From contig JAEZQV010000055.1 in assembly GCA_023441125.1 (NCBI GenBank), positions 1 to 7,645 of the forward strand: 7,645 bases of DNA. Reading direction: 5' to 3'. A program made the translations under genes and the position numbers. Below are positions 1-6,075 of this stretch, piece after piece (position 1 is the first letter of the stretch; each line of letters starts with the position of its first letter). This stretch comes from Bacillota bacterium. GTDB lineage: Bacteria > Bacillota_C > Negativicutes > Sporomusales > Sporomusaceae. Below the pieces are notes generated by a model, which worked only from the letters and a program-made list of their open reading frames with translations, was not told the DNA's origin and did no database searches.

Positions 1-846
1 GCGCAACAGAGTGCTCAGGGTGCGGCTGAAACGGGCAATCTCGATTTTACGGGTCAGTACGCCGACAACCGGCAGCCGCAAAAAGGCAGCGTCAAACCGG
101 CCCCGTATCTTGGGTTGCTGTAACGCCAGCCGGAGCCCAAACGCGCCTGCCGCCGCCAGCACGGCCAGCAACAGGAAATGGTTCTGCAAGATACTGCTGA
201 GCGCCAGCAGTATCCGGGTTGGCAGCGGCAGTTCCACCCGCATGCCCTCAAACATCTTGACAAAGGTCGGCAAGACAAAGACCAGAATGAAGATAACCAC
301 CAAACAGGCGATGCTCATGACAACCAGCGGGTATACCGTCGCGGACTTTACTTTTTCGTTCAGTTTATGTTCTTTTTCAAACTGGGCGGCCAGACGGTCC
401 AATACTTCTTCCATTACGCCGCCCAGTTCGCCGGCTTCCACCAGGCTGATCATAAGCCGGGGAAATACATTGGGATAGGTTCCCAGCGACCGGGACAGCG
501 CTTCGCCTTCCCGCACCCGCTTATAAACATCCTGCAGCGTTTCCTTCAGCAGTGAATTTTCACTTTGCTCCATCAAAATGCCGAGACAGGAAAGTATGGG
601 AATGCCGGCGTTAATCATGGTGCTGAACTGACGGCAAAATACCGCCAGATCTTTGGTCCTGACCCGCCGCAGCTTTTTTAAAAACTGGCCGGTCGAGGAC
701 TTGGGCTTATCTTCGTTAATCGAGGTGACAAAGCAGTCCTGTTCCCGGACATAGGCGGCGGCGGCGGTCTGGTCCTCGGCCAGCACTGTACCGGTTAACA
801 GTTGTCCCGCCCGGTCCCGGGCCGTATAGATAAAGTTTTTGGCCAT
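1..846 (-). CDS. pilC: Type IV pilus platform protein PilC (GspF family), 3' end beyond window
   Basis: Polytopic inner-membrane platform protein on which the PilB and PilT ATPases act during pilus assembly and retraction. Reading the minus strand from ATG at 846 gives 282 open codons to the window edge, in frame, ending ...TLSTLLR; family members are about 400 residues, so roughly the last third is missing. Visible: N-terminal cytoplasmic start MAKNFIYTARDRAGQ, then the first T2SSF domain at about residues 65-190 (DLAVFCRQFSTMINAGIPIL, then LVEAGELGG near 136-143), a membrane segment at about 170-195 (YPLVVMSIACLVVIFILVFVLP) and a second hydrophobic segment at about 222-242. The final residues open the second T2SSF repeat. 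The start is supported by AAGAAGGGCAGG just upstream. It follows pilT by 16 nt and is the last visible gene of the minus-strand operon. The family call is secure; T4P PilC rather than GspF is inferred from the pilB-pilT neighbours. Confidence 0.93.
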   Translation of the reverse strand, partial: MAKNFIYTARDRAGQLLTGTVLAEDQTAAAAYVREQDCFVTSINEDKPKSSTGQFLKKLRRVRTKDLAVFCRQFSTMINAGIPILSCLGILMEQSENSLLKETLQDVYKRVREGEALSRSLGTYPNVFPRLMISLVEAGELGGVMEEVLDRLAAQFEKEHKLNEKVKSATVYPLVVMSIACLVVIFILVFVLPTFVKMFEGMRVELPLPTRILLALSSILQNHFLLLAVLAAAGAFGLRLALQQPKIRGRFDAAFLRLPVVGVLTRKIEIARFSRTLSTLLR

Positions 847-862
847 ACCTGCCCTTCTTTCT

Positions 863-1915
863 TCAATGCTGTATCAGCTTGGTAAAGGTATCGGGGTTGC
901 TGGCCCGCATTAAGGCTTCTTCATAACTGATTTTACCGGCGCCATACAAATTTTTTAAGGCGAGATCCATCGACTGCATGCCATTGCGCGCACCGGTCTG
1001 AATCACCGACAGGATCTGATGGCTTTTGCCCTCGCGGATGAGATTGCGCAGCGCCTGTGTTGCCGTCAGGATTTCCATGGCCACGGCCCGCCCGGCGCCG
1101 TCACGGCGCGGAATGAGCTGCTGGGAAATAATGCCCTGCAGTGTCAGCGACAGCTGCACCCGGATTTGCTGCTGCTGATAAGATGGAAATACATCAATAA
1201 TCCGGTCAACAGTCTGCGCGGCATCACCGGTATGCAGGGTGGCAAACACCAGATGCCCGGTCTCAGCGGCGGTTACGGCAATGCCGATCGTTTCGACATC
1301 ACGCATTTCGCCCACCAGGATAACGTCCGGGTCCTCCCGTAAAGCAGCCCGCAGCGCATCGGCAAAGGAATTGGTATCAGAATAAATCTCCCGTTGATTG
1401 ACAATGCTCTTTTTATGTTTATGTAAAAATTCAATCGGGTCTTCCAGGGTCAGAATATGACAGGCCCGTTCGCTGTTGATGAGATCAAGCATCGCGGCCA
1501 GTGTCGTCGATTTGCCGCTGCCGGTGGGGCCGGTGACCAGCACCAGTCCCCGGGACTGCCGCGCCAGCGACTTTAATATTTCGGGATGACCAAGCTCATC
1601 CAATGTGGCAATGTGTTCATTAATGATCCGCAAAGCCAGTCCCATAGCGCCCCGCTGCCGGAATACATTGGCCCGGAAGCGGCTGATGCCCGGGAGGGCG
1701 AAGGAAAAGTCCAGTTCGCCTTTCGCCAGAAACCGCTCGCGCTGCTCGGTGCTGACGAGTTCCTCCATAATGGCCGCTGTATCATACATGGAAAGCACCG
1801 GGCGGTTTGTTCGGACGAGCTGACCATTAATCCGGTATACCGGCGGAACACCGGCGGTAATATGAATGTCAGACACCTTGCGTCCCACTGCTTCCACTAG
1901 TAAGTCCTTGATCAT
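863..1915 (-). CDS. pilT: Type IV pilus retraction ATPase PilT
   Basis: Cytoplasmic hexameric ATPase that powers pilus depolymerisation (twitching, DNA uptake). From ATG at 1915 it is 350 residues, the usual PilT length. Motifs in order: ASD-box-like KVSDIHITAG near the N-terminus; Walker A GPTGSGKST (129-137); Asp box ILTLEDPIE (154-162); Walker B DPDVILVGEMRD (195-206); His box HLVFATLHT (about 221-229); and the PilT signature ALRNLIREGK (288-297), the AIRNLIRE motif linked to retraction in characterised PilT proteins. There is no tetracysteine zinc motif, as expected for PilT and unlike PilB. A longer reading from GTG at 1927 is open, but that GTG lies inside the strong SD AAAGGTGGAG placed 6 nt before ATG 1915, so 1915 is preferred. 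The gene starts 18 nt after the pilB stop and is followed 16 nt later by pilC. Confidence 0.96.
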   Translation of the reverse strand: MIKDLLVEAVGRKVSDIHITAGVPPVYRINGQLVRTNRPVLSMYDTAAIMEELVSTEQRERFLAKGELDFSFALPGISRFRANVFRQRGAMGLALRIINEHIATLDELGHPEILKSLARQSRGLVLVTGPTGSGKSTTLAAMLDLINSERACHILTLEDPIEFLHKHKKSIVNQREIYSDTNSFADALRAALREDPDVILVGEMRDVETIGIAVTAAETGHLVFATLHTGDAAQTVDRIIDVFPSYQQQQIRVQLSLTLQGIISQQLIPRRDGAGRAVAMEILTATQALRNLIREGKSHQILSVIQTGARNGMQSMDLALKNLYGAGKISYEEALMRASNPDTFTKLIQH

Positions 1916-1921
1916 ACAATG

Positions 1922-1931
1922 CTCCACCTTT
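1922..1931 (-). promoter_or_regulatory. Ribosome binding site deciding the pilT start
   Basis: The minus strand reads AAAGGTGGAG, then 6 nt, then ATG at 1915. The site begins just after the pilB stop codon. It contains the alternative in-frame GTG (1927), which argues against that longer start. Confidence 0.7.
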
Positions 1932-1933
1932 GC

Positions 1934-3625
1934 TTATAGAGTCACGTAGGCTACCCGCATTACTTCCGCAACAGTTGTCCGCCCGGCCAGCACCTTGGCG
2001 ATGCCGTCGTCCCGCATGCATAACATCCCCTCCCGCACAGCGGCCGCGCGAATTTCATCAGCAGACCGGCGCTGCGTAATCAGTTCGCGAATGGCCGACG
2101 ACACCGGCATGACTTCATGGATGGACATCCGGCCCTTGTAGCCGCTGTTACCGCATTCCGGACAGCCGCTGCCGCGATACAGCGTTATTTCTTGTGTTGC
2201 CGTAAGTCCCAGGAAAGCGCGTTCCGGTGAATCCGCTGCCGGCGCATACGACTGTTTACATTTGGGGCAAATCAAACGCACCAGCCGCTGGGCAATGACG
2301 CCTAATACCGAGGAGGCGACCAAAAACGGTTCGACACTCATATCCAGCAGGCGGCTGACAGCGCCGGGAGCGTCATTGGTATGCAGCGTGCTCAGTACCA
2401 AATGGCCTGTCAAAGCGGCGCGAATGGCAATATCGGCCGTTTCACCGTCCCGGATCTCTCCCACCATCACAATATTAGGGTCCTGCCGTAAAACAGCCCG
2501 CAGTCCGCCGGCAAACGTCATCCCTGTTTTCAAATTGACCTGCACCTGATTAATGCCCTCCAACCGGTACTCGACCGGGTCTTCAATGGTAATGACGTTT
2601 TTGGCCGGCGTGCTCAATTCGCCCAGCGTGGAATAGAGCGTGGTGGTTTTCCCCGAACCGGTCGGACCTGTTATTAAAATCATGCCGTAGGATTGGGTAA
2701 ACAGGCGGCGATACATGTCCAGATTATTTGCGGAAAAGCCCAGACGGCTAATATCCAGCATAACAGCCTGTTTGTCCAGTATCCGCATAACAATTTTCTC
2801 ACCGTAAATCGTCGGCAGCGTGGACACCCGGATATCAATGGCGCGGCCGGCTTCCTGAATCTGGATGCGGCCGTCCTGCGGCACCCGCCGCTCCGAAATA
2901 TCCATATGCCCCATGATCTTGACACGCGAAACCAGAGCGGCATGAATATTCATGGGAAACGAGGAGAATTCACGCAGAACGCCGTCAATACGAAACCGCA
3001 CCCTTAGCTCCACTGCCTGCGGTTCAATATGAATATCGCTGGCCCGTTCCCGCACCGCCTGGCTGAAAAGACTGTTGACGATGCCGATCATGGGCGCATC
3101 CTCGGCTGTCTGCATTTGCTCGACTGCCAGCGCTTCCTCCGGCTGCAGCCGGGTTACCGCTTTTTCCACAAGATCGGTCACACCGTACACCTTGCTGATC
3201 GCCCGCAGGACATCTTTTTCCCGGGCGATCATGGGCACTATTTCACAGCCGGCCAGCAGACGCACATCGTCAATCGCATAAAAATTGGTGGGATCGACCA
3301 TTGCCAACGTCAGCTTGCGCCCTTCCTTACCGACCGGGATCACTTTGTATTTCTCCGCCATCTGTACAGGAATAGTTAAGGCCGCCGCCCTGTTGATGCT
3401 TTCCTCTTTCAATTCAATGCGCGGCACACCCAACTGAAATTCCAGCACTTCAATCATATTTTCTTCCGAAACATAGCCCAGGTTCAGTATGACCGTTCCC
3501 AGACGCTCTTTGCTTTGTTTTTGCACCTGCAGGGCATTTTCCAGCTGCTCTTCCGTAATGAGGCCTACTTCCAGCAGCAAATCACCCAGCCGTTTGCGAT
3601 CATTTTCCACTACACCACCACCCAT
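1934..3625 (-). CDS. pilB: Type IV pilus assembly (extension) ATPase PilB / GspE family
   Basis: Cytoplasmic ATPase that drives pilin polymerisation through PilC. From ATG 3625 it is 563 residues, a normal PilB length. The N-terminal MshEN/T2SSE_N-type domain spans about 12-150 (RKRLGDLLLEVGLITEEQL). The catalytic core follows: ASDIHIEP (195-202), Walker A GPTGSGKTTT (320-329), Asp box ITIEDPVEY (345-353), Walker B RQDPNIVMVGEIRD (380-393), His box GHLVLSTLHT (407-416). Paired CxxC motifs, CPKC (453-456) and CPEC (488-491), form the zinc-binding tetracysteine typical of PilB/GspE. The start is uncertain. TTG 3628 and ATG 3625 have no SD, whereas GTG at 3610 is preceded by GGTGGTGG at suitable spacing and would give a 558-residue protein beginning at VENDRKRLGDLL. 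The gene starts 17 nt after the secretin stop and is followed by pilT. PilB rather than GspE is chosen because of the adjacent pilT. Confidence 0.96.
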   Translation of the reverse strand: MGGGVVENDRKRLGDLLLEVGLITEEQLENALQVQKQSKERLGTVILNLGYVSEENMIEVLEFQLGVPRIELKEESINRAAALTIPVQMAEKYKVIPVGKEGRKLTLAMVDPTNFYAIDDVRLLAGCEIVPMIAREKDVLRAISKVYGVTDLVEKAVTRLQPEEALAVEQMQTAEDAPMIGIVNSLFSQAVRERASDIHIEPQAVELRVRFRIDGVLREFSSFPMNIHAALVSRVKIMGHMDISERRVPQDGRIQIQEAGRAIDIRVSTLPTIYGEKIVMRILDKQAVMLDISRLGFSANNLDMYRRLFTQSYGMILITGPTGSGKTTTLYSTLGELSTPAKNVITIEDPVEYRLEGINQVQVNLKTGMTFAGGLRAVLRQDPNIVMVGEIRDGETADIAIRAALTGHLVLSTLHTNDAPGAVSRLLDMSVEPFLVASSVLGVIAQRLVRLICPKCKQSYAPAADSPERAFLGLTATQEITLYRGSGCPECGNSGYKGRMSIHEVMPVSSAIRELITQRRSADEIRAAAVREGMLCMRDDGIAKVLAGRTTVAEVMRVAYVTL

Positions 3626-3642
3626 CAAAAATGTCGACTCAA

Positions 3643-4920
3643 TTACTCTACAACCCGGGCGGTAAGAAATATGACAATTTCCGATTCACTGCCGGAATTG
3701 CTGACATTTTTAAACAGGCTCCCCAGAACAGGCAAATCTCCCAAAAAAGGAATTTTCGTAAAGGTCTTCGACTGCTGGCTGCCGATTAAGCCGCCGATAA
3801 CCAGCGTTTCGCCGTCTTTCATGCGCACATTGGTTTCGGCTTCGCGGGTGGTAATCTGGTATTGCTTAATGTCGGAAACCAACTGCGGGGTGCTGACTTC
3901 CGTATGCACTCGGGCTGTAATCTGCCCGTCAGCCCCCACCACCGGCGTATACGTGAGTTTAATGCCTGTGTCAACATACGAAGTGGAAGTGGAGGTCGTA
4001 CCGTTAGCCACGGTGGAAGTTTGCACAGGAATCCGGTCACCGACTAAAATACGCGCTTCTTTGCCGTTGATCGTTACGACTTTGGGTTGTGACAAAATCT
4101 TGGCATTGCCATTGCTTACCAGGGCGTTAATTTTAGCAGAGTAATAGAACTCGTAGGGATGACCGTCCGGCGATCTGCCGAATTGAATGATACCCGGATA
4201 CGCATTGCCCACATTAGTATGACGGGTAATCTTTCCCGGTGTCTGCTGAATATAGGTCTTGGTTGACGAGTCATAGCTATAGGTCGGTGCCTCGTATTCG
4301 TAAGTCTTGGGGGCTTCATCCCACGACCACTGAATGCCCAAATCCTTGGTAGCCGACTTGCTGATGGCGACTACTTTCGCTTCCATCAGCACCTGCTGAG
4401 GTTTTTTATCCAGCTCGCCAACCATTGCCTTAACCCGGTAAATTCCCAGCGAAGAACCGGTCAGCACCAGCGCGTTGGCCGGAATGTCTGTATCTACTTT
4501 TAACTTCAGCCCGTCGGTCGCTCCGGCCAGCGACTTCTTTACATCCAGCGCATCGGCGTATTGCAGCTTAATAATGGCAGAATCCCCAATATCCGAACGC
4601 TCAAAAATAATGGCATTTTCTGTACTGTGATATGTCAGCCCTTTTGCCTGGGCAATCAGGTCAACCGCCTTGTCGAAAGGCACATTGTCCAGCCTGATGG
4701 TAATGGTGGGAGAATCCTTGGCCACGGATTCGTCGATAATCATGTTCGTACCGCTTAGCAGCGACAAAGTATGCAGCACTACCCGGATGTCCTCCTGTAC
4801 GAAATTCAGGCTGACGGCAGCAGGCTTTGCCAAACAGGCCGGCATGACGATAAACCAGCTCATCATACTGACGGCAAATGCCAGGACTAACTTAGTGCGC
4901 CACGGTTTGCATTGTATCAT
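3643..4920 (-). CDS. pilQ: Compact secretin, outer-membrane pore (PilQ/GspD family)
   Basis: Multimeric outer-membrane channel through which the pilus exits. It has 425 residues, short next to most PilQ/GspD (commonly 600-750), with no room for AMIN domains or extra N domains. Order: N-terminal signal peptide with hydrophobic core about 10-26 and a probable signal peptidase I site after ACLA (residue 31); N0/STN-type domain about 36-108 (VSLNFVQEDIRVVLHTLSLL); one N1-type secretin_N domain about 114-175; secretin core about 178-425. Core hallmarks are AKILSQPKVVTINGKEARI (273-291), VGDRIPV (293-299), MKDGETLVIGGLI (367-379) and IPFLGDLPVLGSLFK (390-404). A Tyr-rich stretch lies at about 207-223. 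ATPVMPAC-type lipobox matching at Cys29 is poor, so a lipoprotein is unlikely. ATG 4920 lies inside the 3' end of the upstream gene (29-bp overlap) and is preceded by ACAGG at 8 nt. A secretin in a genome with Firmicute-type SDs implies a diderm cell. Confidence 0.93.
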   Translation of the reverse strand: MIQCKPWRTKLVLAFAVSMMSWFIVMPACLAKPAAVSLNFVQEDIRVVLHTLSLLSGTNMIIDESVAKDSPTITIRLDNVPFDKAVDLIAQAKGLTYHSTENAIIFERSDIGDSAIIKLQYADALDVKKSLAGATDGLKLKVDTDIPANALVLTGSSLGIYRVKAMVGELDKKPQQVLMEAKVVAISKSATKDLGIQWSWDEAPKTYEYEAPTYSYDSSTKTYIQQTPGKITRHTNVGNAYPGIIQFGRSPDGHPYEFYYSAKINALVSNGNAKILSQPKVVTINGKEARILVGDRIPVQTSTVANGTTSTSTSYVDTGIKLTYTPVVGADGQITARVHTEVSTPQLVSDIKQYQITTREAETNVRMKDGETLVIGGLIGSQQSKTFTKIPFLGDLPVLGSLFKNVSNSGSESEIVIFLTARVVE

Positions 4921-5506
4921 CTTTCATACCTGTCCTTTCTTCTGCATTGCTTTTGGCAGCTTTGTTCATCTGAGTGGCAACCGGCAGAATCTCCCTCCCG
5001 GCAGGTCCGTTAAAAACCACCGCATTGCCGGTAATTGCCACAATCCGGTAACCATTGACTGTTTCCCCCGGACGGTAGGCCCTGGCCTGGCTGCCGCCGC
5101 TATTTAACACAGCCAGACTCACTCCGTCATCGCCGCGGGCCACACCGGTGACTGTTATCCCTGTCAGGCGTACCGGTTCCACCATCCGGCCCCCGCCATA
5201 GACGCCTGGACCGGCAGCGGCATTTGGCGCCTGAGTTGCTGCTGATGCCTGATCTGCTTGCTGACTGGCGAGAAATACCGCCGGCACATCAAAGGGATTC
5301 AGCCGTTCCCGGCCTTCACCGGGCCCCTGGCCGGCCACCGCCGGCTGGGCGGCTGCCGTCGCCGGCGGCTTGTTTACTGCCGGCGGCGAAACAACAGCAT
5401 CAGTGGGAGAAGACCAAAAATAAAAATATGCCAGTAAATATACCAACCCAACCACCACTACGACTGCCAATTTTAGAGGCAGGGACGCTATGGCCTGTCT
5501 ATTCAT
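4892..5506 (-). CDS. PilP/GspC-like inner-membrane protein, secretin partner
   Basis: A 204-residue bitopic protein, first gene of the minus-strand operon. It has a short cytoplasmic N-terminus, one membrane segment at about 11-31 (LKLAVVVVVGLVYLLAYFYF), a Pro/Ala-rich linker at about 34-66, a RLNPFDVP motif (68-75) like the R-x-PF motif of PilP/GspC proteins, a second low-complexity linker (about 80-105), and a small beta-rich periplasmic domain at about 110-177 (VRLTGITVTG ... YRPGETVNGYRIVAITGNAVVF) resembling the GspC homology region. In these families that domain docks onto the secretin N0 domain and couples the inner-membrane platform to the pore. The last residues, ending TVAH, overlap the secretin start by 29 bp, which suggests translational coupling. 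ATG 5506 has only a weak nearby SD (GAAAGAT), with AAAGG at about 14 nt. The primary sequence is weakly conserved, so the call rests on architecture plus position next to a secretin. PilP and GspC cannot be told apart here. Confidence 0.75.
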   Translation of the reverse strand: MNRQAIASLPLKLAVVVVVGLVYLLAYFYFWSSPTDAVVSPPAVNKPPATAAAQPAVAGQGPGEGRERLNPFDVPAVFLASQQADQASAATQAPNAAAGPGVYGGGRMVEPVRLTGITVTGVARGDDGVSLAVLNSGGSQARAYRPGETVNGYRIVAITGNAVVFNGPAGREILPVATQMNKAAKSNAEERTGMKDDTMQTVAH

Positions 5507-5677
5507 ATCTTTCGCACCATCCTTTGTCGCCAGAAAATTAAATATTGCATTTTACAAGCAATAAATGCCACGCTTTGCTATATACCGACGTCATATTGCC
5601 TAAACCGGCAAGAGGCGTTTTTCTGCAATCACTACATTATCATAAAGCCTTAAGCAAATATATACAGAAACAGAAGA

Positions 5678-5727
5678 TTTTACAAAAAAATAACTTTTAT
5701 TTACATTTGCTTAGCATTTAGATTATT
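5678..5727. repeat. Direct repeat, copy 1
   Basis: The 43-nt core at 5685-5727 matches 5892-5934 at 39 of 43 positions without gaps. The match extends left through TTTTACAA (5678-5685) if a 7-nt insertion is allowed in copy 2, and weakly further to an AAGC..TTAAGCAAA block from 5645. The core contains TTTACATTT and CATTTAGATTATT. It lies about 47 bp before the terminator hairpin. Confidence 0.85.
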
Positions 5728-5773
5728 TATGAAAAATATAACCGGACTGTTGTGGTTAAAAAACAGGAAAAGC

Positions 5774-5821
5774 AGCCGCAAAGCCTTATAAATAAAGGCT
5801 TTGCGGCTACTTTTAATTTTT
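5774..5821 (+). terminator. Intrinsic terminator hairpin between the repeat copies
   Basis: A perfect 14-bp stem: AGCCGCAAAGCCTT (5774-5787) pairs with AAGGCTTTGCGGCT (5795-5808) around the 7-nt loop ATAAATA. On the plus strand it is followed by AC and then TTTTAATTTTT (5811-5821). On the minus strand the bases after the hairpin read GCTTTTCCTGTTTTTT, so it may work in both directions. No gene ends here, so it must terminate a short or untranslated transcript, attenuate a leader, or insulate the two divergent operons. Confidence 0.75.
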
Positions 5822-5850
5822 CGGCGCTCATAGTGTCATTTTTCTTTTTC

Positions 5851-5885
5851 TTGTAAGCTTTAGCAAAAACATGCTAATTTTACAA
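5851..5885. repeat. Imperfect inverted repeat (dyad) at the left edge of repeat copy 2
   Basis: TTGTAA (5851-5856) and TTAGC (5860-5864) mirror GCTAA (5873-5877) and TTACAA (5880-5885). This gives 11 paired bases with a small 3/2-nt internal mismatch and an 8-nt centre. The right arm overlaps the TTTTACAA start of repeat copy 2. It could be an operator or a weak RNA hairpin. No equivalent left arm is present at copy 1. Confidence 0.45.
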
Positions 5886-5934
5886 ATTAATAAAAAATAA
5901 CTTTTTTTTACATTTATTTAACATTTAGATTATT
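5878..5934. repeat. Direct repeat, copy 2
   Basis: Second copy of the intergenic repeat. It starts TTTTACAA (5878-5885), has a 7-nt insertion relative to copy 1, then a 43-nt core (5892-5934) identical to copy 1 at 39 positions; the differences are A/T, GC/AT and G/A. It lies 32 nt upstream of the TATAAT box that probably serves the prepilin operon. An inverted pair, TTTACA (5907-5912) and TGTAAA (5934-5939), frames its right half. Confidence 0.85.
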
Positions 5935-5966
5935 GTAAAGTCACTCTGGAAAATAGTACAGTAAAT

Positions 5967-5972
5967 TATAAT
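5967..5972 (+). promoter_or_regulatory. Probable -10 element of the prepilin operon promoter
   Basis: Perfect TATAAT hexamer about 104 bp before the first prepilin ATG, in an AT-rich setting. It would give a start near 5979 and a leader of about 97 nt. No good -35 hexamer stands at 16-18 nt (TCTGGA or CTCTGG), so the promoter may need an activator. Confidence 0.5.
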
Positions 5973-5986
5973 ATTACTTAGTAATA
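5972..5986. promoter_or_regulatory. Palindrome TATTAC-TTA-GTAATA over the likely transcription start
   Basis: Perfect 6-bp arms TATTAC (5972-5977) and GTAATA (5981-5986) with a TTA centre. The left arm shares its first base with the last base of the TATAAT box, so a protein bound here would cover the predicted start site. This is a candidate operator. Confidence 0.45.
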
Positions 5987-6009
5987 AGCCCGGTACGAAA
6001 ATCAGTTTT

Positions 6010-6017
6010 TTCGACAA
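6010..6017 (-). promoter_or_regulatory. Candidate Spo0A box (0A box)
   Basis: The plus strand reads TTCGACAA, the exact reverse complement of the 0A-box consensus TTGTCGAA. It is downstream of the predicted TATAAT and 58 nt before the prepilin ATG. Downstream 0A boxes can be repressing in Bacillus. An 8-base match can arise by chance, so this is a candidate only. Confidence 0.35.
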
Positions 6018-6062
6018 TAAATTTCATCAACATTTTGTTCTTTAATGCCTGCGCAGCGGGTC

Positions 6063-6069
6063 AAGGAGG
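6063..6069 (+). promoter_or_regulatory. Strong Shine-Dalgarno of the first prepilin gene
   Basis: AAGGAGG, with 6 nt to ATG at 6076. It fixes the start and shows Firmicute-type translation initiation. Confidence 0.85.
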
Positions 6070-6075
6070 ATATAT

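Larger units (their letters stand above)
5507..6075. other. AT-rich divergent intergenic region
   Basis: The 569 bp between the two divergent operons are clearly more AT-rich than the flanking genes. No convincing ORF is present; the longest local candidate (ATG 5729, 20 codons) has no SD. The region holds a two-copy direct repeat, an intrinsic-terminator hairpin, a perfect -10 hexamer merged with a palindrome, an imperfect dyad and a Spo0A-box match, listed separately. Promoters for both operons must be here. For the minus-strand operon I see only weak candidates, such as TATATA or GATAAT on the minus strand at about 5577-5640, with no good -35 partner. Confidence 0.8.

Noticed and set aside
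11..555. Plus-strand open frames opposite pilC
   Set aside because: They lie antisense to a clear PilC reading frame, have no SD and no recognisable motifs: shadows.
1289..1296. TTCGACAT, a near match to a Spo0A box
   Set aside because: It lies inside pilT, matches 7 of 8, and no promoter context is present.
1019..3379. Plus-strand and alternative-frame ORFs opposite or within pilT and pilB
   Set aside because: The sense frames carry full Walker A, Asp-box, Walker B and His-box series; the others are compositional shadows.
3515..4144. 209-codon plus-strand frame spanning the pilB start and the secretin 3' part
   Set aside because: Antisense to two well-supported genes, with low-complexity translation (mirror of the Ser/Thr/Val-rich secretin strands) and no SD.
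5596..5611. Small hairpin TTGCC-TAAACC-GGCAA followed by GTTTTT, as a second terminator
   Set aside because: Only a 5-bp stem, with 6 nt between it and the T-run; too weak to call.
5729..5791. 20-codon ORF (MKNITGLLWLKNRKSSRKAL) ending inside the terminator loop, as a possible leader peptide
   Set aside because: No Shine-Dalgarno in front, no run of regulatory codons, and the sequence is largely set by the hairpin arm. It may be chance.
5694..5936. TTTACA ... TATTTA / TATTGT (18-nt spacing) in the two repeat copies as sigma-A promoters
   Set aside because: The -10 matches are only 3 and 4 of 6. Kept as a weak possibility under the repeat finding, not annotated as promoters.
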